Below, piece after piece: positions 52,084 to 60,345 of a stretch of 64,000 nt of DNA. The stretch's first letter is position 1, and every line of letters begins with the position of its first letter. The position numbers and the translations under genes are program-made. The notes beneath the pieces were generated by a model. It was not told the origin of the DNA. It saw only the letters and a list, made by a program, of their open reading frames with translations, and made no database searches. Source of the DNA: Bacteroides fragilis. GTDB lineage: Bacteria > Bacteroidota > Bacteroidia > Bacteroidales > DTGW01. Location: NCBI GenBank assembly GCA_945889005.1, contig CAMDBI010000012.1, forward strand, positions 31,485 through 95,484, given 5' to 3'.

Positions 52084-53433
52084 ATGACCCGCGAGATTCT
52101 GAAAAATTTTATATCACAAGGAGAAAATGAGACTGTTGAATTCAAAAGCAGTTTTAACGTAGGAGTAATCGAATCGTTAGTTGCTTTTTCAAATACAAAA
52201 GGAGGGACAATATTTATTGGAATTGACGAAAAGGGGGTTATAAAAGGTGTTTCCTTACAGTCCGAAACGATTCCTCAATGGATGAACGAGATTAAAACAA
52301 AAACAAATCCACAGATAATTCCCGAATGTGAGATAATTGAGGTCGAATATTTAACAATTGTTGCATTTAGTGTAATAGAATACCCTATAAAGCCTGTTCA
52401 ATATAAAAACAGATATTTCAAGCGCAGAAAGAATTCAAACCACTTGATGTCTATTGATGAGATTAGTAATGAATATCTTAAAACTATTAACAGTAGTTGG
52501 GATTTTTATCCCGACCCTATACATGGTATTGATACTATTTCTATCGAAAAGGTTAAGAAGTTTATAAAAAGAATTGAAAATCGAACGGGCAATGAATTAA
52601 ACAGCAGTCCGTTGAAGTTTTTAGAGAAGCTAGAAATTTTACGAGATTCGAAATTAAGTTTTGGTGCGTATCTTCTTTTTGTTAAAGATTTTTGTTTAGT
52701 AAGCGATATTCAAATAGGACGTTTCAAAAGTGAAATTACTATCATAGACAGCATTACGATACAAACAGATTTATTTACTGAGGTTGAAGAAACTTTGTCA
52801 TTTATTAAAAAGCACCTTATGGTTGAGTTTATAATCACGGGCAACCCTCAACACGAAGAGCGCTTCGATTATCCACTCGACGCAATCCGCGAAATAGTTG
52901 TTAACATGATTGTACATCGCGATTATAGAGATAGTAGCGGTAGTATTATTAAGATTTTCGACGATCATATAGAGTTTTTCAATCCGGGAAAATTATATGG
53001 CGACCTTACCTTAGAAGCATTGCTTTCAAATAATTATACTTCGAGAGTGAGAAACAAATTAATTGCCCGAGCATTTAAAGAAATAGGTATAATTGAAAAA
53101 TATGGTTCAGGTATAAAACGTATTTTTGATATTTGCAAAAATCATGGCATCATTCCCCCTGTTTTTAAAGAAGAATTCAACGGTTTTAGTGTCGTTTTAT
53201 ATAAAGAAAAATTAAATGTTACAGAAAATGTTACAGAAAATGTTACAGAAAATCGGTTACACCAAATTTTAAATATCATTAAAGATAATCCAAGAGTTAC
53301 TACTACCGATATAGCTAAAAATTTAAAAGTTACCAGGATGACTATTTCAAGAGAAATAGATAAACTAAAATCACTAAAACGAATAAAACGCATCGGCCCC
53401 GATAAAGGTGGTTACTGGGAAGTTGTAAATTAA
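52084..53433 (+). CDS. AlbA_2-domain ATPase-like transcriptional regulator, copy 1
   Basis: 449 residues. AlbA_2 domain at 1-125 (GENETVEFKSSF, FSNTKGGTIFIGIDEKG), a RecG-like HATPase_c_4 region (FDYPLDAIREIVVNMIVHRDY, EKYGSGIKRIF, about 265-365), and a C-terminal winged helix (TDIAKNLKVTRMTISREIDKL) ending RIGPDKGGYWEVVN. A Thr-Glu-Asn-Val linker, (ENVT)x3, is encoded by a 12 bp tandem repeat (53217-53254). The family is thought to act in regulation or Schlafen-like processes; nothing more specific can be said. Confidence 0.88.
   Translation: MTREILKNFISQGENETVEFKSSFNVGVIESLVAFSNTKGGTIFIGIDEKGVIKGVSLQSETIPQWMNEIKTKTNPQIIPECEIIEVEYLTIVAFSVIEYPIKPVQYKNRYFKRRKNSNHLMSIDEISNEYLKTINSSWDFYPDPIHGIDTISIEKVKKFIKRIENRTGNELNSSPLKFLEKLEILRDSKLSFGAYLLFVKDFCLVSDIQIGRFKSEITIIDSITIQTDLFTEVEETLSFIKKHLMVEFIITGNPQHEERFDYPLDAIREIVVNMIVHRDYRDSSGSIIKIFDDHIEFFNPGKLYGDLTLEALLSNNYTSRVRNKLIARAFKEIGIIEKYGSGIKRIFDICKNHGIIPPVFKEEFNGFSVVLYKEKLNVTENVTENVTENRLHQILNIIKDNPRVTTTDIAKNLKVTRMTISREIDKLKSLKRIKRIGPDKGGYWEVVN
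53217..53254. repeat. 12 bp tandem repeat encoding ENVT
   Basis: Three copies of aaaatgttacag, in frame, in the linker before the winged helix. Copy number could change without a frameshift. The second AlbA_2 gene has an unrelated 12 bp repeat at the same place. Confidence 0.9.
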
Positions 53434-53439
53434 ATAATA

Positions 53440-53840
53440 TCAGATTTTAGACTTGTGCTGAGCTACTTGTACTGAGCGCAGTCGAAGTATGTCGAAGTAA
53501 ATGCGATTTTCGATCTCAGACGGTTACTGAGCAGAGTCGAAGTATTTTTCCATCTGACATCTGACTTCGCCCATACTTCGGCTACGTTCAGCAACCATAC
53601 TTCGGCTACGCTCAGCAACCATACTTCGGCTACGCTCAGCAACCATCTGCTATCGCACATCAATTAAATGAATAAATAAAATATCAGATTTCAGATGTGA
53701 GAAATGCGATTTCAGATTTAACATCATTATCCATTGTCAGCTGTCCATTGTCAATTAGTATAGGCACAAGCGACTGCGTAAGGGCTTTGAAAGATATTAA
53801 ATCGAAGTACAACCCGGCGAAGTACTCGGTATTGGCTGAA
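53440..53840 (+). repeat. Repeat block 6 (wzt remnant, 24 bp tandem repeat)
   Basis: Begins with ACTGAGCGCAGTCGAAGTA modules, then three tandem 24 bp copies of atacttcggctacgctcagc (about 53571-53646), the TTTCAGATGTGAGAAATGCG module, CATTGTCAATT, a GTSDCVRALKDI wzt scrap and the shared frameshift, which runs straight into a truncated RhuM gene. The wzt start is missing. Confidence 0.82.
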
Positions 53841-54650
53841 CTATTTGATTGCTCAATTGATAATATAGCTTTGCATTTAAAGAATATCTATATAGAAAAT
53901 TAATTAAATGAACTAGCAACTTCCGAGGAATTCTCGGTAGTTCAAATTGAAGGTGTAAGAAAGGTTAAACGAAAACTTCTTTTTTATAATCTTGATGCTG
54001 TAATTTCTGTTGGGTATAGAGTAAATTCCATTAGAGGTACACAACCGAACGAAGTGAGTTCAGCGAAGCTAATTCCGTATCTGGGCAAACAAAGTTCTGA
54101 AAGACTATCTTCTCAAAGGTTATGCCATTCATAATCGATTCGAGAAAATAGAGTATGACATCCATTCTTTAAAAAAGAAAGCAGATGAATTTGATCTACA
54201 CATAAAAACTAGCTTGCCGCCGCACGAAGGCATTTTCTACGACTATCAAATTTTCGATGCATGGACTTTTATTTCAGATATTATCAGGTCTGCCAAAATT
54301 TCGATAGTGCTTATTGATAATTATATCGACGATAGCGTACTCACTATACTCTCGAAAAGAGAGGTGAATGTACAAGCCACTATTTATACTCAGAATATTA
54401 CCGAACAACTACAACTCGACATTAAGAAACACAACGCTCAATACCAAGCCATTGAAGTAAAAACCTTTGCCAAATCGCACGACCGCTTTCTGATTATCGA
54501 TAACCAAACCGTATATCATATCGGAGCGTCATTGATGAGAGCTGCGTGAAGGTTTATGCTGAGCTGAATCTCGGATGCTGAGCGGAGTCGAAGCACGCTT
54601 TTTCGAAGATGAATATCGATATTGATGAAATGATGAATAAACTCAAATAG
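53832..54650 (+). pseudogene. RhuM-family gene, decayed (5' truncated, two micro-insertions)
   Basis: Compared with the good copy at 63420, the first about 35 codons are missing and the frame fuses to the wzt scrap (AELFDCSIDNIALHLKNIY). A stop follows at about 53900, a 28 bp GC-rich insertion sits at 54045-54072 inside the G-T-Q-F-R codons, and a roughly 55 bp TGCTGAGCGGAGTCGAAGC insertion near 54550-54595 cuts off the tail after HIGASL. The remaining frame 54214-54549 still encodes the degenerate PLD-like part with HDRFLIID. Confidence 0.87.
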
Positions 54651-54990
54651 TCCACAGATTTACCTTCGGTGAGGGCTAAAGCCGTTCACGGATTAACACA
54701 GATTTAATTTTATTTTTTTAATCTGCGAAAATCTGCGTAATCTGCGGACACATACTTTTACATGGAAGCAGCAATTATGCTTCGGCTCCTCCCTTCGGCT
54801 TCCCTTCGACTTCGCTCAGGGACCAGCTCAGGGAACACTCCAACCGCGACACTTCGACTCCGCTCAGTGTACCACCTCAAGCGCTGGTGGCACTTGGTAC
54901 GCGGTAAGGAAGACCCGTATTTGAAAATTGGCGAAACCAACGACCGCCCCTCTAAAGGCACGAGTGAGTATGTATGGGCTTCTTTTATAT
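54651..54990 (+). repeat. Repeat block 7 (wzt fragments, type I middle)
   Basis: ccacagattt module with the TTCGGTGAGGGCTAAAGCC insertion, tctgcggac module, wzt ATG 54762, two TTCGACTTCGCTCAGGG/CTTCGACTCCGCTCAG modules, the natural wzt middle (LKRWWHLVRGKEDPYLKIG), and GTSEYVWA, after which it breaks off at about 54981. Confidence 0.87.
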
Positions 54991-55037
54991 TTGTATAATG
55001 TAACAAATATCTATTTTGACTTAAAAAACCCTAATAA

Positions 55038-55169
55038 ATGAACATAATAAAACAAATTGAAGCAAAAATTATATCTATTGGCATCCAAATTGTAATCATA
55101 AATAGCGATGTCGCTGAAATGTATGGTGCAAGCAATCGTACTTTTGCAAACCAAATACTTTTGCCCTGA
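55038..55169 (+). pseudogene. ORF6N-domain gene, 5' remnant
   Basis: 44-codon frame MNIIKQIEAKIISIGIQIVI, continuing NSDVAEMYG, matches the start of the intact ORF6N gene at 60346 (SDVAELYG), then diverges and stops. Upstream sequence (aaatgtaacaaatatctat) is also shared with the intact copy, so this is a truncated copy of that cassette. Confidence 0.82.
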
Positions 55170-55200
55170 CAGTATAATACAATGAATGTCGATTTTTCAT

Positions 55201-55208
55201 TATATTTG
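55201..55208 (+). promoter_or_regulatory. Candidate -7 element (TATATTTG) for the PIN pair
   Basis: Exact TAnnTTTG match, 25 nt before the antitoxin-like start. A -33 element is not clear. Confidence 0.5.
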
Positions 55209-55232
55209 ATTAATATATAAAATTATTGTTTT

Positions 55233-55472
55233 ATGGAAACTTTAGTAAAACAACCATTAACTTCATTGCAATTGGAGTTATTAAAAATATTTTCAAGAGA
55301 TATTGAGGAGTCCGATTTACTTGAAATTAAGAAGTTTCTTGTACATTATTTTGCGGCAAAAGCAATGGATTTGGCAGATAAAGTTTGGGAGCAAAACAAT
55401 TGGAACGAAAAAAATGAAATGCAATTTCTGAAAGAGCACAATAGAACTCCCTATAAACATAAAAAAGTGTGA
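55233..55472 (+). CDS. Probable antitoxin of a PIN-domain pair
   Basis: 79 residues (METLVKQPLTSLQLELLKIF...), mostly helical, overlapping the PIN gene by 4 nt (GTGTGA). The position and coupling are those of an antitoxin. No recognised DNA-binding fold; the Asn/Lys-rich C-terminus could wrap around the toxin. Confidence 0.72.
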   Translation: METLVKQPLTSLQLELLKIFSRDIEESDLLEIKKFLVHYFAAKAMDLADKVWEQNNWNEKNEMQFLKEHNRTPYKHKKV

Positions 55473-55888
55473 AAATTGTTCTTGATTCAAATATTCTGTG
55501 GGTTTCCATTTCAAGGCGTTCAAAAACTCATTGGGTATTAAACGAACTAATAAATGGAACATATACTCTTTGTGTAACAAGCGATATTTTAACTGAATAC
55601 GAGGAAATTATTAGTAAAAAATTGGGATCAGATACGGCGAAAAGTATCATGGAATTGTTAGACAACTTGCCTAATGTAGAGTATATTACAAAATATTTTC
55701 ATTGGGGTTTGATTGAACAAGATTATGACGACAATAAATTTGCAGATTGCGCTATTGCTTGTAATGCTCATTATTTAGCAACGAACGATAGGCATTTCAA
55801 TATTCTAAAACGTATTGCTTTTCCAAAAGTAAATGTTATAAGTTCAGATGAATTTAAGTTAGTAATTGATACAATTAGAAAAATATAA
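55469..55888 (+). CDS. PIN-domain RNase toxin (VapC-like)
   Basis: 139 residues from a GTG start. Acidic active-site residues are visible: DSNILW (Asp6), TEYEEII (Glu near 43), DDNKFADCAIACNA (Asp near 91 and 95) and TNDRHF (Asp near 107). It fits the putative PIN-family toxins that cleave RNA. It appears intact, translationally coupled to the upstream gene, and its stop codon overlaps the next ATG. Confidence 0.88.
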   Translation: MKIVLDSNILWVSISRRSKTHWVLNELINGTYTLCVTSDILTEYEEIISKKLGSDTAKSIMELLDNLPNVEYITKYFHWGLIEQDYDDNKFADCAIACNAHYLATNDRHFNILKRIAFPKVNVISSDEFKLVIDTIRKI

Positions 55889-56180
55889 TGACCTTAGTTT
55901 TTACCCTTTGCTCCAACAACTATCTTGCCCAAGCTATTACTCTTGGTCAATCGTTGATGAAGCACAACACGCAGTATCCGAGTATAGAAGTAAAAACCTT
56001 TGCTAAATCGCACGACCGCTTTCTGATTATCGATAACCAAACCGTATATCATATCGGAGCGTCATTGATGAGAGCTGCGTGAAGGTTTATGCTGAGCTGA
56101 ATCTCGGATGCTGAGCGGAGTCGAAGCACGCCTTTTCGAAGATAAATATCGATATTGACGAAATGATGAATAAATTAAAA
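55888..56180 (+). pseudogene. Chimera: glycosyltransferase start fused to a RhuM tail
   Basis: The frame begins MTLVFTLCSNNYLAQAITLG, followed by QSLMKHN, the N-terminus of a nucleotide-sugar glycosyltransferase, and after about 29 residues changes to SIEVKTFAKSHDRFLIIDNQ, the RhuM tail of the pseudogene at 54450. The following 100 nt repeat the same TGCTGAGCGGAGTCGAAGC insertion found at 54560-54595. The junction falls in short homology (KHN-x-QY). The glycosyltransferase scrap hints at genes that once lay downstream of wzt. Confidence 0.83.
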
Positions 56181-56687
56181 TAGTCCGCGAATGACGCAAA
56201 TTACGCGAAAAAAAATATTTTAAATTTAATTCGTCAAATTAGCGAAATTAGCGGACAAGAAACTTTTACATGGAAGCAGCAATTATGCTTCGGCTCCTCC
56301 CTTCGGCTCCCCTTCGGCTTCGCTCAGGGACCAGCTCAGGGAACACAGCAACCGCGCCTCAAGCGTTGGTGGCACTTCGTTAGAGGTAAGGAAGACCCGT
56401 ACCTCAAAATTGGCGAGACCAACGACCGTTCCTCTAAAGGCACGAGCGAGTATGTATGGGCGCTCAAAGTTATTAACTTCGAAGTACAACCCGGCGAAGT
56501 ACTCGGTATTATAGGTAAGAACGGAGCAGGGAAAAGCACCCTTTTGAAGATACTCAGCAAAGTAACCGCCCCAACTACCGGGAGCATTAGCTACAAAGGA
56601 CGAATAGGCTCGTTGTTAGAGGTTGGCACCGGCTTTCAACTTGAGCTTAACGCTAGGGAAAGTATTTTTTGCAGACATTCAGACTAA
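56181..56687 (+). pseudogene. Repeat block 8: longest wzt remnant, with intact Walker A
   Basis: Starts with the tccgcgaatgacgc/attagcggac module, wzt ATG at 56270 (EAAIM then CTTCGG...CTCAGGG modules). From about 56360 one open frame encodes LKRWWHFVRGKEDPYLKIGE, GTSEYVWALKVINFEVQPGE, IIGKNGAGKSTLLKILSKVT (Walker A intact) and RIGSLLEVGTGFQLELNARE, ending at TAA 56685-56687 where a wzt ATPase would continue to the signature motif and Walker B. This is the best evidence that the blocks come from a wzt-type ABC ATPase gene. Confidence 0.92.
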
Positions 56688-56741
56688 TACAGCTAATATT
56701 AATACTAATAAAAAAGGTTGGCAAGATTAAATAACTGATAA

Positions 56742-58181
56742 ATGAATGTAAATATTCAGCAGCTAATAAAGCAGGGCGAAGGTATATCTGTTGAGTTTAA
56801 AAAAGCAACTACTCAACTGCCCGATAATTTTTTTGAAACTGTTTGTGCATTTCTAAATTGTAATGGAGGTAGTATTTTATTAGGTGTTAGTGATGAAAAG
56901 ATTATTGAAGGCATAAATCCTAATTCTGCTGATCAATTATGTAAAAACATAGCTAATTTGAGCAATAATCAACAAAAACTTTATCCATCTTTTCTTTTAG
57001 ATCCTAAAATAATTGAATACAATGGAACTATTTTAATTCATGTTTTTGTACCCTTATCTTCACAAGTTCATCGTTGCAATGGTAAGGTATTTGACAGAAG
57101 CGTAGATGGTGATTATGAAATAAAATCGGATGCTCAAATAAAAAATTTGTATACACGTAAAAATTTTCTTTATACAGAAAATACCATTTATCCATATTTA
57201 GGAGAGTCTGATTTTGTGCCTGGAATAGTCGAACGTGTTCGAAAAATTATCAAAATTAATAGAGCTAATCATCCTTGGAATGAACTTTCGAATGAAGAGT
57301 TTTATAAAATGGCAGGGCTTTATAAAAAAGATTTTGTCTCGGGATTAGAAGGTTTTACAATGACGGCATTGTTGCTATTGGGTAAGCAAGAAACAATCCT
57401 AAGTGCCATTCCTCATTATAAAATAGATGCACTTTTACGTAGAACTGATTTGGATCGTTATGATGATCGGGAAAATATTCGATGCAATCTAATTGATGCA
57501 TATGATCAATTAATGAATTTTGTATCAAAACATTTGCCCGATAAGTTCTACCTCGAAGGAGATCAAAGAATTTCATTGCGTGATAAAATATTTCGGGAGA
57601 TTATAGCGAATATGATTATTCATCGAGAGTACACTAATGCATTTCCATCAACTTTTATTATTTATAAAGATAAGGTTGAAACAAAAAATGCTAATAGGCC
57701 TCATATTTATGGTCAACTTTTGCCTAATAAAATTCAACCATTTCCTAAAAATCCAAATATTGCACAATTATTTTCTCATATGGGTCGTTCCGAAGAGTTA
57801 GGTACAGGAATACGTAATGTGTATAAATATTCAAAGGTCTATTCTGGAAGTGATAAAATTGTTTTCTCGGAAGAAGATATTTTTATTTCAAAAGTTCCTT
57901 TAGAATATAATTATAATAATAACGAATCAATTATTGCTCGTAAAGACCTAGAAAAAGACCTAGAAAAAGACCTAGAAAAAGATGGGGTGCTTTCTGAAAA
58001 TCAAGTAAAAATATTAAAAGCCATAAAAGAAAATAAAAGAATAACACAAAAGGAATTGACAACAATAATTGGTATTAATGAAAAAAATATAAGAAATAAT
58101 ATTTTGATATTGAAAAATAAAGGAATTATTGCACGCATCGGTCCCGATAAAGGTGGTTACTGGGAAGTTGTTAGTAATTGA
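56742..58181 (+). CDS. AlbA_2-domain ATPase-like transcriptional regulator, copy 2
   Basis: 479 residues. AlbA_2 domain (GEGISVEFKKATTQLPDNFF, CNGGSILLGVSDEK), HATPase_c_4-like region (SLRDKIFREIIANMIIHREY, GRSEELGTGIRNVYKYS), a linker with three DLEK units from a 12 bp tandem repeat (57948-57984), and a winged helix ending RIGPDKGGYWEVVSN. It is not closely similar to copy 1 except in the last residues. It precedes the second GxxExxY gene by 28 nt. Confidence 0.88.
   Translation: MNVNIQQLIKQGEGISVEFKKATTQLPDNFFETVCAFLNCNGGSILLGVSDEKIIEGINPNSADQLCKNIANLSNNQQKLYPSFLLDPKIIEYNGTILIHVFVPLSSQVHRCNGKVFDRSVDGDYEIKSDAQIKNLYTRKNFLYTENTIYPYLGESDFVPGIVERVRKIIKINRANHPWNELSNEEFYKMAGLYKKDFVSGLEGFTMTALLLLGKQETILSAIPHYKIDALLRRTDLDRYDDRENIRCNLIDAYDQLMNFVSKHLPDKFYLEGDQRISLRDKIFREIIANMIIHREYTNAFPSTFIIYKDKVETKNANRPHIYGQLLPNKIQPFPKNPNIAQLFSHMGRSEELGTGIRNVYKYSKVYSGSDKIVFSEEDIFISKVPLEYNYNNNESIIARKDLEKDLEKDLEKDGVLSENQVKILKAIKENKRITQKELTTIIGINEKNIRNNILILKNKGIIARIGPDKGGYWEVVSN
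57948..57984. repeat. 12 bp tandem repeat encoding DLEK
   Basis: Three in-frame copies of gacctagaaaaa in the linker before the winged helix, equivalent in position to the ENVT repeat of copy 1. Confidence 0.9.
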
Positions 58182-58209
58182 ACCCAAATATTTAAAAATA
58201 AATATCAAC

Positions 58210-58581
58210 ATGGATCTCCTCTACAAAGACGAAGCATACCAAATCATAGGTGCCTGCATGGAAGTGCATCGCGAACTGGGCTGTGGCTTTCTCGAGGCAG
58301 TTTATCAGGAAGCGTTGGAAATTGAATTCCAGGCACGCAACATTCCTTATATTCGAGAAAAAATATTGAGAATTCAATACAAAGATAAAATCCTGAAAAA
58401 AGAGTATTCAGCCGATTTTATCTGTTTCGATAAAATAATTGTCGAACTCAAAGTTCTTTCTGAGCTCAATGGCGAACACGAATCGCAAGTATTGAATTAC
58501 CTAAAGGCTACAGGGTTTAAACTGGGCATTCTTGTTAACTTCGGACAAAAAAGTTTGGAATACAAAAGATTAATACTATAA
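58210..58581 (+). CDS. GxxExxY protein (PD-(D/E)XK nuclease-like), copy 2
   Basis: 123 residues from ATG 58210 (MDLLYKDEAYQIIGACMEVH). GCGFLEAVYQEAL has the GxxExxY signature; DFICFDKIIVELKVLSEL the D...ExK nuclease-like pattern. It is a diverged homologue of the gene at 48212 with the same upstream sequence (aatatcaac). Followed directly by repeat block 9. Confidence 0.88.
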   Translation: MDLLYKDEAYQIIGACMEVHRELGCGFLEAVYQEALEIEFQARNIPYIREKILRIQYKDKILKKEYSADFICFDKIIVELKVLSELNGEHESQVLNYLKATGFKLGILVNFGQKSLEYKRLIL

Positions 58582-59105
58582 GAATTGTCCACTAATTACA
58601 CCAATTAACACTAATTAAAAAAATAAATTTTCTTCGTGTAAATTACCTTCGGTGTGAGCTGCGCCGTTCGTGAAATTAGCTTCGCTGAGCCCTGCGGGGT
58701 TCGTGGACCAAAAAAACATTTAGTGGAAGCAGCAATTATGTTTCGGCTGCGCTCAGCAACCGTTTGTTGAAAACCTCTCCAAGCATTATCGCCTCGTCAA
58801 GTAGGCACCGGATTAAAAAACTATTTCAGATTTCAGATGTGAGAAATGCGATTTCAGATTTAACATCATTTTCAACTGTCAACTGTCAACTGTCCATTGT
58901 CCATTGTCAAATAATAACTATGTATGGGCTTTGAAAGACATTAAATCGAAGTACAACCCGGCGAAGATCTCCGTATTATAGACAAGAACGTAGCAGGGAA
59001 AAGCATTCTGTTGAAAATACTAGCCCCATTACTGTCTGAGTTAAACTTGATTTCTTGGAGCCATTTCGACACAGAAACACTCTTATATGTCAGATCATTT
59101 TTGAC
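58582..59105 (+). repeat. Repeat block 9 (wzt fragments, type II middle, degenerate P-loop)
   Basis: ccactaattacacc module, a GTGTGAGCTGCGCCG insertion, wzt start changed to GTG (58723), a CTTCGGCTGCGCTCAG module, wzt codons KHYRL, the TTTCAGATGTGAGAAATGCG module, heptamer CATTGTC repeats, YVWALKDI with the shared frameshift, a degenerate Walker A (NVAGKSILLKIL) and the 75 bp segment (59028-59102) shared with block 1. Confidence 0.87.
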
Positions 59106-59114
59106 TCTTAAAAT

Positions 59115-59363
59115 ATGAAATTTAAGAAGGATATAAAATCATACGTTGATAAAATAATTTATAATTTTACAATTTCAAAACACAGTTTAATTATGAGCAA
59201 TGCAGACATACAGCAACTTACTAAATTGGCTAAATCAAAAATGAAAATTAAAGTTTCTGAAAGTGAAGCTCTTTATTCATTTGTATCTGCTGGAATCTTG
59301 AATAAAAATGGAAAATTTACCAAGCAATATAACAATCTTAGTAAACTTGTAATTAATAAGTAA
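59115..59363 (+). CDS. Small partner gene of a possible ADP-ribosyltransferase-like toxin
   Basis: 82 residues, Lys-rich: MKFKKDIKSYVDKIIYNFTI, then ISKHSLIMSNADIQQLTKLA and ALYSFVSAGILNKNGKF. I do not recognise a family. It ends 12 nt before the larger gene, which is the usual layout of antitoxin then toxin; the helical middle could bind DNA. Antitoxin role is inferred. Confidence 0.6.
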   Translation: MKFKKDIKSYVDKIIYNFTISKHSLIMSNADIQQLTKLAKSKMKIKVSESEALYSFVSAGILNKNGKFTKQYNNLSKLVINK

Positions 59364-59375
59364 GCAAGTATTTTT

Positions 59376-60005
59376 ATGTATGAAACCAGAGACAATCTTA
59401 TTATTGGTTTTCATGGGTGTGATGCTGAAACTGGAAAATTACTGTTAAATAATCCCAATCATTTAAAAATAATTGAAAAGCCATACGATTGGCTTGGACA
59501 TGGCATGTATTTTTGGGAAAATAATTATAATCGTGCATTACTGTGGGCAAAAGAAAAAGCTAAAAGAAAGGAAATAAAAACCCCTTCAGTTATTGGAGCT
59601 GTTATAAATCTCGGATATTGCTTCGATTTATTAGACAATCGATTTATTGAAATGTTAAAAGCATATTACGATTTAATGGCATTAAATTATAGAGTATTAG
59701 GTAACGAATTGCCCACGAATAAAGACCTAAAGAGTGACTCGAACCACGATAAAATACTTAGAGAGTTAGATTGTGCAGTTATTGAATTTATGCATCAGCA
59801 AATACATATACAAATTAAAGAAGATGTGAATCTGAAAGGATTTAGCCAATATCGGGAATTTGATTCAGTTAGAGGAGTTTTTACAGAAGGAGCGGCGGCA
59901 TATCCGGGTGCGGGTATTTTTGAAAAAAGCCATATTCAAATTTGCATTAGAAATAATAACTGTATAAAGGGCTTCTTTTTACCAAGAAATAAAGACAATC
60001 TTTAA
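59376..60005 (+). CDS. Possible ADP-ribosyltransferase-like toxin
   Basis: 209 residues. GFHGCD with His13 near the N-terminus, YDWLGHGMYFWENNYNRALL with Tyr45, and a Glu in VRGVFTEGAAAYPG (Glu171) or IFEKSHIQI (Glu183) resemble the H-Y-E layout of NAD-using ADP-ribosyltransferases, such as DUF3990-type proteins (HG...G.G.Y.T...A..WA). This is by eye; fold and activity are unproven. No signal peptide, so it would act on an intracellular target. With the upstream small gene it forms a candidate toxin-antitoxin pair flanked by blocks 9 and 10. Confidence 0.55.
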   Translation: MYETRDNLIIGFHGCDAETGKLLLNNPNHLKIIEKPYDWLGHGMYFWENNYNRALLWAKEKAKRKEIKTPSVIGAVINLGYCFDLLDNRFIEMLKAYYDLMALNYRVLGNELPTNKDLKSDSNHDKILRELDCAVIEFMHQQIHIQIKEDVNLKGFSQYREFDSVRGVFTEGAAAYPGAGIFEKSHIQICIRNNNCIKGFFLPRNKDNL

Positions 60006-60300
60006 TTCGTCAAATTAGCGCAACCGTAGCGAAGCGAAGCTCACGAAGCGCCAGCGAGTAATTAGCGGACAAGAAACTATTACATGGAAGCAGCAATTAA
60101 AATCGAAAACCTCTCCAAGCATGCTTCGACTACGCTCAGCAACCGAGCCTCGGCCTAGTAGGCACCGGCTTAAAAAAGATGTCAGATTTCAGATGTGAGA
60201 AATGCGATTTCAGATTTAATATCATTTTCCATTGTCAACTGTCAACTGTCCATTGTCAATTAGTATAGGCACAAGTAAGTATGGGACTATTTTATTTTAG
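60005..60300 (+). repeat. Repeat block 10 (wzt fragments, type II middle)
   Basis: attagcgcaacc with the 38 bp GTAGCGAAGCGAAGC...CAGCGAGTA module, wzt ATG 60084 (EAAIKIENLSKHA), CTTCGACTACGCTCAG module, gcctcggcctagtaggcacc scrap, TTTCAGATGTGAGAAATGCG and CATTGTCAACTGTCC modules, and a broken GTSKYG scrap. Confidence 0.87.
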
Positions 60301-60318
60301 AAAAATGTAACAAACATC

Positions 60319-60326
60319 TATCTTTG
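60319..60326 (+). promoter_or_regulatory. Candidate -7 element (TATCTTTG) for ORF6N
   Basis: Exact TAnnTTTG match, 20 nt before the ORF6N start, in a stretch shared with the truncated ORF6N copy at 55.0 kb. Confidence 0.55.
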
Positions 60327-60345
60327 AATATAATAAAACCTAAAA

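Noticed and set aside
54762..54998. Open frame starting at the wzt ATG in block 7
   Set aside because: After five wzt codons it reads the CTTCGACT module out of any gene context; the natural wzt frame is elsewhere.
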